A stretch of 37,555 nucleotides of DNA from Actinomycetes bacterium. GTDB taxonomy: Bacteria > Actinomycetota > CADDZG01 > JAHWKV01. The notes beneath the pieces were generated by a model, which saw only the letters and a list, made by a program, of their open reading frames with translations, did not search any database and had not been told where the DNA came from. Shown in pieces: positions 1-11,039 of this stretch (positions within the stretch are counted from its first letter, which is position 1; each line of letters opens with the position of its first letter). The translations under genes and the position numbers were made by a program. The DNA is taken from NCBI GenBank assembly GCA_029263035.1, contig JAJCYF010000186.1, positions 1-37,555 on the forward strand, written 5' to 3'.

Positions 1-1
1 C

Positions 2-49
2 TCCCGGTACCTGTTCGAGCAGTTTCTCAACATGATGGAAGGGAGGTGA
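2..49 (+). CDS. carA: Carbamoyl-phosphate synthase small subunit, C-terminal end only (partial)
   Basis: Frame 2 reads SRYLFEQFLNMMEGR*, similar to CarA C-termini, directly upstream of carB. Confidence 0.75.
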   Translation, partial: SRYLFEQFLNMMEGR

Positions 50-52
50 CAC

Positions 53-166
53 ATGGGTAGAGGCGACCGTCCCAAGGTCAGGTGGAAGAAGAAGCGCCAG
101 GACAAAAAGAAGATCCGCGACAAGGCCAAGTCCGTAGCAAAGGGACTGGAAAGAAAGAAGGCTTAG
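53..166 (+). CDS. Small, highly basic 37-aa protein ([37 protein letters not shown]), unknown function
   Basis: ATG preceded by strong SD GGGAGGTGA; ends TAG 2 nt before the carB GTG; 18 of 37 residues are K/R; absent from the supplied ORF track. Confidence 0.75.
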   Translation: MGRGDRPKVRWKKKRQDKKKIRDKAKSVAKGLERKKA

Positions 167-168
167 CA

Positions 169-3483
<3,315 letters not shown>

Positions 3484-3655
3484 GCACCGATTTTCGACCG
3501 GTCTCTTATTGGATGGAGATGGTGAACTTGTCTCAACTCGAAAAATCGGTCCTCACGGGTGCTGGGGGCCTGTCTACTACGCAGCCGTTTTACGGATCAG
3601 CTCATGGGTCCCGCCAGGGACTGAGCGAAGCTCATGGGTTGGGCGGAGCCCAACT

Positions 3656-4501
3656 GTGATTCAACAGCAAGCTCAGATCCTGTCGTACAAGAAGCTGCGG
3701 GACGACTATTTCCTGCTCACTATCGTGGCCCCCGAGATCGCCGAGACCGCCAAGCCCGGCCAGTTCGTGAACATCCGGCCCCCGGCGGATCGCCAGTTCA
3801 TCCTGCGCCGCCCGTTCTCTATCTACAAGGTCAACCGCCGGGGCGAGTGGGCTGCCACCATCGAGGTGGTCTTCGACATCCGCGGAGGCGGTACGGCGGC
3901 CCTGGCCTCGCTCAGGGCCCACGACATGATCGACATCGTCGGCCCCATCGGCCGGCCGTTCGCCATCCCGAAGAACCGCAACTCCTGTCTGCTGGTGGGA
4001 GGAGGCATCGGGGCGGTCCCCCTGTTCTACCTGGCCGAGGAGCTAAAGGGCGCAGGCAAGCGGGTGGACGTGCTCTGGGGGGCCCAGACCGCCAGCAAGC
4101 TTTTGAACCCCATCGATGCCAAGCGCTTCGGTGCCCAGGCAGTCTTCACCACCGAGGACGGCAGTGAGGGGGTCAAAGGACGGGTGACCGACGTGATGGA
4201 CGACCTGCTGGAGAAGTGCGGCACAGAGGTGATCTACGCCTGCGGTCCCAACGGGATGCTGGAGGCGGTCACCCGGATCGGCCAGAAGCACCGGATCCCG
4301 GTCCAGGTGGCCATGGAGGCGCTGATGGGGTGCGGCTACGGCATCTGCATGACCTGCGTTCAACCGGTATGGAACAAAAGCCACGACCAGATCGTCCACG
4401 TGCGCACCTGCGTCGACGGTCCGGTGTTCAACGGCGCACGAATCGCCTGGGATGCCTTTGCCTCGGACCCGGGCGTCCGCGTGGCCCCGGCCGGCAACTG
4501 A
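3656..4501 (+). CDS. pyrK: Dihydroorotate dehydrogenase electron transfer subunit
   Basis: FAD/NAD-binding reductase motifs (RPFSIYKV, LLVGGGIGAVPLFYLAEEL), C-terminal Cys cluster GCGYGICMTCVQPV...; GTG 3656 preceded by GGAG. Confidence 0.92.
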   Translation: MIQQQAQILSYKKLRDDYFLLTIVAPEIAETAKPGQFVNIRPPADRQFILRRPFSIYKVNRRGEWAATIEVVFDIRGGGTAALASLRAHDMIDIVGPIGRPFAIPKNRNSCLLVGGGIGAVPLFYLAEELKGAGKRVDVLWGAQTASKLLNPIDAKRFGAQAVFTTEDGSEGVKGRVTDVMDDLLEKCGTEVIYACGPNGMLEAVTRIGQKHRIPVQVAMEALMGCGYGICMTCVQPVWNKSHDQIVHVRTCVDGPVFNGARIAWDAFASDPGVRVAPAGN

Positions 4502-4505
4502 CCCA

Positions 4506-5435
4506 ATGGCCAAATCGCCCGATCTTTCCATCGACCTCGCGGGGATCCGCCTGCGCTCCCCGGTGGTCACCGCGTCGGGCTGCTTTGCCTCGGGCAAGGA
4601 AGCCTCCGAGTTCGTCGACCTGAAGAAGATCGGCGCAGTGGTGGTCAAGTCGATGACCATGGAGCCGTGGCCCGGCAAGCCCACGCCCCGCATGGCCGAG
4701 ACCCCATCGGGGATGCTGAACGCCATTGGCCTGCAGAACTACGGGGTGGAGCACTTTCTCACCGTCGACCTGCCGTGGCTGAACCGGGTGGGCGTGCCGG
4801 TGATCGCGAGCATCGCCGGCAATACGGTCCAGGAGTACATCTACGTGGCGGAGATGCTTCGAGGCGCACCGGGTGTAGTTGCGGTCGAGGTCAACATCTC
4901 CTGCCCCAACCTGGAAGACCGCAACAACATGTTTGCCCACGACGCCAAGGCCACCTCGTCGGTGATAGCCGCGGTTCGACGAGCCCTCGAGGTGCCGTTG
5001 TTCGCCAAGCTCTCGCCCAACGTCACCAGCCTGCCCGAGATCGCCGGCGCAGCCCTGGACAATGGCGCTCAGGGCATAAGCCTGATCAACACGGTGATGG
5101 GGATGGCCATCGACATCCAAACCGGCCAGCCGAAGCTGGCGGGGGTGGTGGGAGGTTTGTCCGGTCCGGCCATCCGGCCAATTGCCGTGCGCAGTGTGTT
5201 CGATGTCTTCCGCGCCTTTCCCCACGTGCCGATCATCGGGATGGGCGGGATCATGAATAGCAACGACGCCCTGGAGTTCATCCTGGCCGGGGCGACCGCG
5301 GTGGCTATCGGGACCGCCAACTTCATCGACCCCAACACCACCACCAAGGTGAACGACGGAATCCTGCAGTACATGAAGGAAAAGGGCGTAAACAACCTTG
5401 CTTCGATGCGGGGGCGGGTGAAGGTAGAGGGTTGA
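4506..5435 (+). CDS. pyrD: Dihydroorotate dehydrogenase (type 1B)
   Basis: MAKSPDLSIDLAGIRLRSPVVTASGCF..., VNISCPN, AVAIGTANF; adjacent to pyrK. Confidence 0.95.
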   Translation: MAKSPDLSIDLAGIRLRSPVVTASGCFASGKEASEFVDLKKIGAVVVKSMTMEPWPGKPTPRMAETPSGMLNAIGLQNYGVEHFLTVDLPWLNRVGVPVIASIAGNTVQEYIYVAEMLRGAPGVVAVEVNISCPNLEDRNNMFAHDAKATSSVIAAVRRALEVPLFAKLSPNVTSLPEIAGAALDNGAQGISLINTVMGMAIDIQTGQPKLAGVVGGLSGPAIRPIAVRSVFDVFRAFPHVPIIGMGGIMNSNDALEFILAGATAVAIGTANFIDPNTTTKVNDGILQYMKEKGVNNLASMRGRVKVEG

Positions 5436-6124
5436 CCGGGTTGATCGTTGCGCTGGACAGCCCGGACCTGAGTGAGGCGGAGGGACTGGCCCGGCGGCTG
5501 TCCGGCAAGGTTGCCGCGTTCAAAGTGGGCCTCACACTGTTCACCCGTCACGGCCCGGAGGCGGTGATGCGCATCGGAGAGCACGGCCCGGTGTTTTGCG
5601 ATCTCAAGCTCCACGACATTCCCCACCAGGTGGGCCTGGCAGGCGCCCAGCTGACCGGCCTGGGGGTCTGGATGTTCACCATTCACGCCTCGGGTGGTTC
5701 GGCCATGGTCGAGGCCGCGGCGAAGGCTGCCCTGGCCGGCGAGACGGTCCCCCTGGTCGCCGCGGTGACCGTCCTCACCAGCCTGGACGGAGACGATCTG
5801 GCCCGGATGGGCATCTCGGCCCAACCTCACGAGCAGGTGCTGAGGCTGGCGAAATCCGCCGTAGCCGCCGGAGCCACCGCGCTGGTCTGCTCGGCCAACG
5901 AGGTCGCCATGCTGCGCCGCGAACTGGGCGACGAGGTGGTTCTGGTGACCCCCGGCATCCGGCCGGACGGGTCCGCCGCAGGCGACCAGGCACGTGTGAT
6001 GACGCCCGCCGGCGCCGCGGCTGCAGGATCCAGCTACATCGTGGTGGGCAGACCGATCACGGATGCGCCCGATCCGGTAAAGGCGGCAGAGGGGATCCTG
6101 GCGGAACTTCAGGGACTCTCCTGA
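5432..6124 (+). CDS. pyrF: Orotidine 5'-phosphate decarboxylase
   Basis: LIVALDSPDLSEA, FCDLKLHDIPHQV, VTPGIRPDG, IVVGRPIT; TTG start overlapping the pyrD stop. Confidence 0.95.
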   Translation: MTGLIVALDSPDLSEAEGLARRLSGKVAAFKVGLTLFTRHGPEAVMRIGEHGPVFCDLKLHDIPHQVGLAGAQLTGLGVWMFTIHASGGSAMVEAAAKAALAGETVPLVAAVTVLTSLDGDDLARMGISAQPHEQVLRLAKSAVAAGATALVCSANEVAMLRRELGDEVVLVTPGIRPDGSAAGDQARVMTPAGAAAAGSSYIVVGRPITDAPDPVKAAEGILAELQGLS

Positions 6125-6142
6125 GCCCGCCTGCAGGAAGGG

Positions 6143-7195
6143 CTACTCCTTGACGGTGATGGTTACCGGCCGGGTCAGGGTCTTTCCGGACGGCGCGGTG
6201 CCGGTCACGTCGAAGACGTAGTCCACGCCCTGTTCAAGCCGTTCGGCGGTGAGGTTGCGGACTGCGGTGCTCAACTCGAAGTTCAGGTCGAACTGATTTT
6301 TCGATTGCAGCTGGTCCAGTAGGAATGACACCGTGCTCGGCCTGGCCAGGTCCTCATCCTGGAAGAACTCGAAGGTAACCGGCTCATCGAACCCGTTGAG
6401 CGGGCTCAAAAAGCAGTTGATCTTCACAATGGGCCCGTCGTCGGCGACGGACCACAACAACTTGTTGCCGTCGCTCAGCGATCCGCAGGTGAAAGAAAAC
6501 GTCGGTTCGGCGGGCGGCGGGGTAGAGGTGGGGGCCTGGGGTGTAGTCCGGGGAGCGCCCGGGGCGGGAGGCGGAGCCGGTGGGGGAGACTGGGCGACCG
6601 CGATTGAGGGCGGAGCAACGCCCCAGGGATAAAGAATCCGGCTGACCCGGCTCCCGCTGCGGCCGACAACCTCAAAGTTGTAGCTTCCCGGAGGCACGTT
6701 GCCGGCGGAAAGCTCAATCCGGAAGGGGGTGGAACCGTTTGCCCTGGGCACCACGGACGCGGGGACGAAGATGCAGGTCAGGTTAGCCGGCAGGTCGGCG
6801 CAGGAAAGGTTCACCCGTTCGGAGAAACCCCCGAACGACTCAACGTGGCACGTGTTCTGGGTGCGGCGAGGGTTTCCGGTCAGGCAGGAGATCCTGAAGT
6901 CCGAGTTGTTCTCCAGCACCGGCAGGCGGTTCTCGGTTGAGGTCTGGGGACCTGTGGTTCCGGGGGCTTCCGGGCCGGTGGCGTCCTCCTCAACGGGTAG
7001 GTCCTCGCCGACGTCGCCGGACTGGGAGGTTTCGGCCGCCGGGGCCTGAGAACCCTCGTCCTGGGAAAGTCCCGCCTGGACCACGACCGCGCCGAGGCCC
7101 AGTGAAAGGATCGTCACCAGGCTGCCTAATACCAGCATGAGCCGGAAGTTGGACCATGCTTTGAAGGCGGAGAGGAGCGTGCCCAGTTTCACCAT
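6143..7195 (-). CDS. Membrane-anchored protein with Pro/Thr-rich linker and two Ig-like (GF-S/D-E-x-V) domains
   Basis: N-terminal TM segment (LMLVLGSLVTILSLGLGAVVV), acidic/Pro-rich spacer, domain 'GGFSERVNLSCADLPANLTCIFVPASVVPRANGS...GSYNFEVVGRSGS', then a diverged second copy. Confidence 0.75.
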   Translation of the reverse strand: MVKLGTLLSAFKAWSNFRLMLVLGSLVTILSLGLGAVVVQAGLSQDEGSQAPAAETSQSGDVGEDLPVEEDATGPEAPGTTGPQTSTENRLPVLENNSDFRISCLTGNPRRTQNTCHVESFGGFSERVNLSCADLPANLTCIFVPASVVPRANGSTPFRIELSAGNVPPGSYNFEVVGRSGSRVSRILYPWGVAPPSIAVAQSPPPAPPPAPGAPRTTPQAPTSTPPPAEPTFSFTCGSLSDGNKLLWSVADDGPIVKINCFLSPLNGFDEPVTFEFFQDEDLARPSTVSFLLDQLQSKNQFDLNFELSTAVRNLTAERLEQGVDYVFDVTGTAPSGKTLTRPVTITVKE

Positions 7196-7251
7196 CTTAG
7201 GTTACCGCGAGACGCTTAGGATTATGTGGCTTGGCCGCCACGCTAGGTGAA

Positions 7252-7304
7252 ATTATAGGCCTTTCAGGCGTGGTAAGCCAGGGGAAAGTTTCCCGACCTA
7301 TAAT
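7252..7304. promoter_or_regulatory. Divergent promoter region: mirror-image TATAAT boxes (7252-7257 minus, 7299-7304 plus) flanking palindrome GGGAAAGTTTCCC
   Basis: ATTATAGG (7252-7259) is the exact inverse of CCTATAAT (7297-7304); located between divergent genes. Confidence 0.6.
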
Positions 7305-7368
7305 CCGACGGTGCTTCGGCACTTTTGTCCATCCCGGGCGGTAGTCTTGAGTCCTTAGTGCTTCCGCC

Positions 7369-7944
7369 GTGATTGAAGGAGTTACTTCAATAGCAGATTC
7401 ACGCCTCTACATAATTTCGGGCCCTTCGGGCGCGGGCAAGGGAACCATCGTCCAGCGACTTTTGGAGGAGCGCCCAAACGCCAAACTCTCCGTCTCCTGT
7501 ACCACCCGGCCTGCGCGGCCCATGGAAAAGGAGGGCGTCCACTACTTTTTCATCCCTGAGCGCGAGTTCATCGAGCGCCGGGATCGCGGGGAGTTCCTGG
7601 AGTGGGCCCAGGTCCACGGCAACCTGTACGGGACGCCGCGCAAGATCGTCGACGGACTCCTGGCCGAGGGCAAGGACGTCATCCTGGAAATCGACGTCCA
7701 GGGGGCCGCGGAGGTCAAGAGCGTCATGCCGGACGCGCGGTTGATCTTCATCGAGGCTCCGTCCATGCAGATCCTGGAGCAGAGGCTGCGTAAGCGGAGC
7801 ACCGAGCGGGAGGATGTTCAGGCCCGCCGGATCTCCGACGCGTACGACGAGCTGCGCAAGAAGGGCTCGTTCGACGGGGTGGTAGTCAACGTCGAGGTAG
7901 AACAAGCCGTCAAAGAAGTGTTAGCTTTGATGGACAGCCGTTAG
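7369..7944 (+). CDS. gmk: Guanylate kinase
   Basis: LYIISGPSGAGKGTIVQRLLE P-loop, SVSCTTRPARPMEKEGVHYFF; start ambiguous (GTG 7369 without SD, or ATA 7390 with SD). Confidence 0.95.
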   Translation: MIEGVTSIADSRLYIISGPSGAGKGTIVQRLLEERPNAKLSVSCTTRPARPMEKEGVHYFFIPEREFIERRDRGEFLEWAQVHGNLYGTPRKIVDGLLAEGKDVILEIDVQGAAEVKSVMPDARLIFIEAPSMQILEQRLRKRSTEREDVQARRISDAYDELRKKGSFDGVVVNVEVEQAVKEVLALMDSR

Positions 7945-7980
7945 TCTTTCTGGCCCTCTTTTCCCAAGTTAGGAACCCCT

Positions 7981-8235
7981 TTGATATATCCCCGAATCGA
8001 AAAGCTCGCGGACAAGGTGGACAGCCGCTACACGCTGGTTATCCTCGCCGCCAAGCGAGCACGGCAGATCAACTCCTACTACTACCAGCTGGGTGAAGGC
8101 ATCCGGGACTTCGTGCCGCCGCAGGTTTCCGGCCTGGGCGACAACGCCAAGGCGCTCTCGGTAGCTCTGGAAGAGATCGCCCAGGACAAGTTCGGCTGGG
8201 AGCGCCCGCCGGAGGTTGAGTCCCGCATCAAGTAG
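7981..8235 (+). CDS. rpoZ: DNA-directed RNA polymerase omega subunit
   Basis: [26 protein letters not shown]; follows gmk as in actinobacteria. Confidence 0.93.
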   Translation: MIYPRIEKLADKVDSRYTLVILAAKRARQINSYYYQLGEGIRDFVPPQVSGLGDNAKALSVALEEIAQDKFGWERPPEVESRIK

Positions 8236-8238
8236 AAA

Positions 8239-8403
8239 GGGGACGCTCCGCCGAGCCAATGAGGCATTCGAACGCCCAGCCATCCCCGATTACTGCGTTC
8301 CTCGTCGGACGGTTACGGCGAGCGGTAGCCATCCTCCTCGCGCCTTGTACTCGGGGCGTCTGGACGTCCTCGGTGCTCGCATGTGGCTCAGCGGAGCGAC
8401 CCT
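8239..8403. repeat. ~165-bp spacer bounded by 19-bp imperfect terminal inverted repeats
   Basis: GGGGACGCTCCGCCGAGCC (8239-8257) versus reverse complement of GGCTCAGCGGAGCGACCCT (8385-8403): 16/19 match. Confidence 0.5.
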
Positions 8404-8407
8404 CCTG

Positions 8408-9640
8408 ATGGACCTCAAAAATCTAGCCGGCAGCAAGATTGCCCTCGGAGTATGCGGGGGCATCGCCGCGTACAAGGTTGCCGGGCTCGCCCGGGAGCTG
8501 ACCCAGGCGGGGGCCGACGTTCACGTGGTCATGACCCCTTCGGCGATGAACTTCGTAGGCCCCATCACGTTCTCTACCCTGACCGGGAACCCGGTTCGCT
8601 CCGAGCTTTTCCCGGCAACCGCCCCGACCGAGATCCCCCATACCGACCTCGGACGGACCTCGGACCTGGTGATCATCGCCCCGGCGACCGCCAAGACCAT
8701 CGCCAAGTCGGCCCAGGGAATCTCGGATGACCTGATCTCGGCCCTGCTTCTCTCCGCTGCCTGCCCCGTAGTCATGGCACCCGCCATGCACACGGAGATG
8801 TGGCAGAACGAGGCGACTCGCCAGAACGTCACGACGCTGGCCGCCCGGGGGATCCGCATGGTCGGGCCGGCCGTGGGAGCCCTTGCCGGGCCCGACGTGG
8901 GTGTCGGCCGAATGGCGGATGCCTCCGAAATCCTGCAGGCCGCCGACGAGGAGCTCGCCCGCCGGGTGGAGCTGACCGGCATCCCGGTGGTAATCACTGC
9001 AGGAGGCACCCGGGAGCCCATTGATGCCATGCGGTTCATCGGCAATGCGTCGTCGGGGATGATGGGCTACGAGCTGGCGTTCGAGGCGGTCCGGCGCAAC
9101 GCACAGGTGACTTTGATCACCGGTCCGACACATCTGACCCCGCCTGATGCCTCCACCGTGGTCCGGGTGACGACCGCGGCCGAGATGCGGGATGCGGTCC
9201 TCAAAGCCGCAGCCACAGCTTCGGTTCTCATAATGGCGGCCGCGGTGTCGGACTGGCGGCCGGCGTCGGTAGCCGCTACCAAGCTCAAGAAGTCGGAGGG
9301 GCCGCCCGATCTGGCACTGGAGCCGACGCCCGACATCCTCGCCCAGGTGGGACAGACCCGCCGTACCGGCGGACTGCCGGAGCTGCGGGTGCTGGTCGGC
9401 TACTGTGCCGAAACTGAAAATCTCCACGAGGCCGCAGCGCAAAAGCTCAAGGCGAAGTCGCTGGATCTGGCGGTAGCCAACCTGGTGGGGACGGTGGACT
9501 CCGGCGTGGGCCTGGCGACTCTGCGGGCGCTGATGCTCGATAGCCGGGGCAAGCTGGACGATCTGGGCCTGGTCACCAAAAGGGTGCTGGCCCGCCGGGT
9601 CATCGATGCCTCGGCGCAGTTGCTAGCTTCGCAGAAGTGA
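8408..9640 (+). CDS. coaBC: Bifunctional phosphopantothenoylcysteine decarboxylase / phosphopantothenate-cysteine ligase
   Basis: [46 protein letters not shown]..., [30 protein letters not shown]. Confidence 0.95.
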   Translation: MDLKNLAGSKIALGVCGGIAAYKVAGLARELTQAGADVHVVMTPSAMNFVGPITFSTLTGNPVRSELFPATAPTEIPHTDLGRTSDLVIIAPATAKTIAKSAQGISDDLISALLLSAACPVVMAPAMHTEMWQNEATRQNVTTLAARGIRMVGPAVGALAGPDVGVGRMADASEILQAADEELARRVELTGIPVVITAGGTREPIDAMRFIGNASSGMMGYELAFEAVRRNAQVTLITGPTHLTPPDASTVVRVTTAAEMRDAVLKAAATASVLIMAAAVSDWRPASVAATKLKKSEGPPDLALEPTPDILAQVGQTRRTGGLPELRVLVGYCAETENLHEAAAQKLKAKSLDLAVANLVGTVDSGVGLATLRALMLDSRGKLDDLGLVTKRVLARRVIDASAQLLASQK

Positions 9641-9645
9641 CCTCC

Positions 9646-9696
9646 GGGGTCCGCGCCCTGCAGTCGCCGGGCGTCGCGACCCGTTGCACGGACCCC
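9646..9696 (+). other. Hairpin-forming sequence at the coaBC-metK junction (8-bp outer stem GGGGTCCG/CGGACCCC, inner stem CGCCC/GGGCG)
   Basis: Direct inspection of inverted repeats; no U-tract. Confidence 0.4.
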
Positions 9697-9806
9697 GATT
9701 CAGCGGTAGCGTAAGGCGTCCCTTTGCTTTGTTAGCGGCTCGCGCCCGGGGTTGGGGGCGCCGGTTCGTCTCTGATTATTTGTATTCGCCCAAAAAAGGA
9801 GCCTCG

Positions 9807-11012
9807 ATGGCACGCAGCTACCTGTTTACGTCCGAGTCCGTAACGGAGGGCCACCCAGACAAGCTGGCCGACCGCATCTCGGACGCAATTCTGGACGCAA
9901 TCATGGCCGAGGACCCCCAAGGACGGGTGGCGTGCGAGACCCTCGTGACCACCGGCCAGGTAATCGTCGCCGGTGAGATCACCACCGACACCTACATCGA
10001 GGCCCGCGACATCGTCCGCAGCACCGTGAACGAGGTGGGCTACACCGACGCCAAGTACGGTCTGGACGGTTCCACCTGCGGCGTCCTGCTGGCCATCCAG
10101 GGACAGTCGCCCGACATCGCGCTCGGGGTTGATACCGCCTACGAAGCCAAGGGCGGGGCGGAGGACGACCTGGACACCCTGGGTGCCGGAGACCAGGGCA
10201 TGATGTTCGGCTTTGCCGCCAGGGAGCGGCCCGACCTGGACACCGAACTTATGCCGACACCCATCTGGCTGGCCCACCGGCTGGCCCACCGTCTGGCACA
10301 GGAGCGTAAGAGCGGGCGAATGCCCTACCTCCGGCCGGACGGCAAGACCCAGGTTTCCATCAAGTACGAGGACGGGGTGCCCGTAGGGATCGAGAACATC
10401 CTGATCTCCGCCCAGCACGAGCCGGAGGTGGACATCGAGACCCTCCTCAAGCCGGACCTCCTGGAGTACGTGGTCAAGCCGATCATCCCGGATTCGTTGT
10501 GGTCCGAGGACATCGAGTTCCTGGTCAACCCCACCGGCCGGTTTGAGATCGGCGGCCCCATGGGCGACACCGGTCTGACCGGCCGCAAGATCATCGTCGA
10601 CACCTACGGCGGCTTCTGCAGCCACGGCGGCGGCGCATTCAGCGGCAAGGACCCGACCAAGGTAGATCGGACGGCCGCTTACTTTGCCCGCTACGTCGCC
10701 AAGAACCTGGTGGCCTCCGAGGTCATGGACGCCTGCGAGATCCGGGTCGCCTACGCCATCGGCGTTGCGCATCCGGTTTCGATCAGCCTGGACGACCGCG
10801 GGACCTCAAAGGTCGACCCCGACAAGCTGGAGAAGCTGGTAGGGGAGTTCTTCGACTTCCGTCCGGCCGCTATCATCCGGGACCTGGACCTGCGCAAGCC
10901 GATCTTCAAGGAAAGCAGCTCCTACGGGCACTTCGGCCGCACGGAAAAGCACTTTTCCTGGGAGCGGACCGACCGCGCGGAGGAGTTCGCAAAAGCCGCA
11001 GCCGGCCTGTAA
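9807..11012 (+). CDS. metK: S-adenosylmethionine synthetase
   Basis: [30 protein letters not shown]..., [36 protein letters not shown]. Confidence 0.97.
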   Translation: MARSYLFTSESVTEGHPDKLADRISDAILDAIMAEDPQGRVACETLVTTGQVIVAGEITTDTYIEARDIVRSTVNEVGYTDAKYGLDGSTCGVLLAIQGQSPDIALGVDTAYEAKGGAEDDLDTLGAGDQGMMFGFAARERPDLDTELMPTPIWLAHRLAHRLAQERKSGRMPYLRPDGKTQVSIKYEDGVPVGIENILISAQHEPEVDIETLLKPDLLEYVVKPIIPDSLWSEDIEFLVNPTGRFEIGGPMGDTGLTGRKIIVDTYGGFCSHGGGAFSGKDPTKVDRTAAYFARYVAKNLVASEVMDACEIRVAYAIGVAHPVSISLDDRGTSKVDPDKLEKLVGEFFDFRPAAIIRDLDLRKPIFKESSSYGHFGRTEKHFSWERTDRAEEFAKAAAGL

Positions 11013-11039
11013 AGGGCACCGGCAGGCCCGGCCGGCGCC

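Noticed and set aside
82-168. N-terminal extension of carB in the tracked ORF
   Set aside because: Does not resemble CarB and overlaps the SD-led 37-aa ORF; GTG 169 gives the standard CarB N-terminus.
9641-9806. SAM-I riboswitch upstream of metK
   Set aside because: Conserved SAM-I core sequences not recognised; retained only as a generic structured leader candidate.
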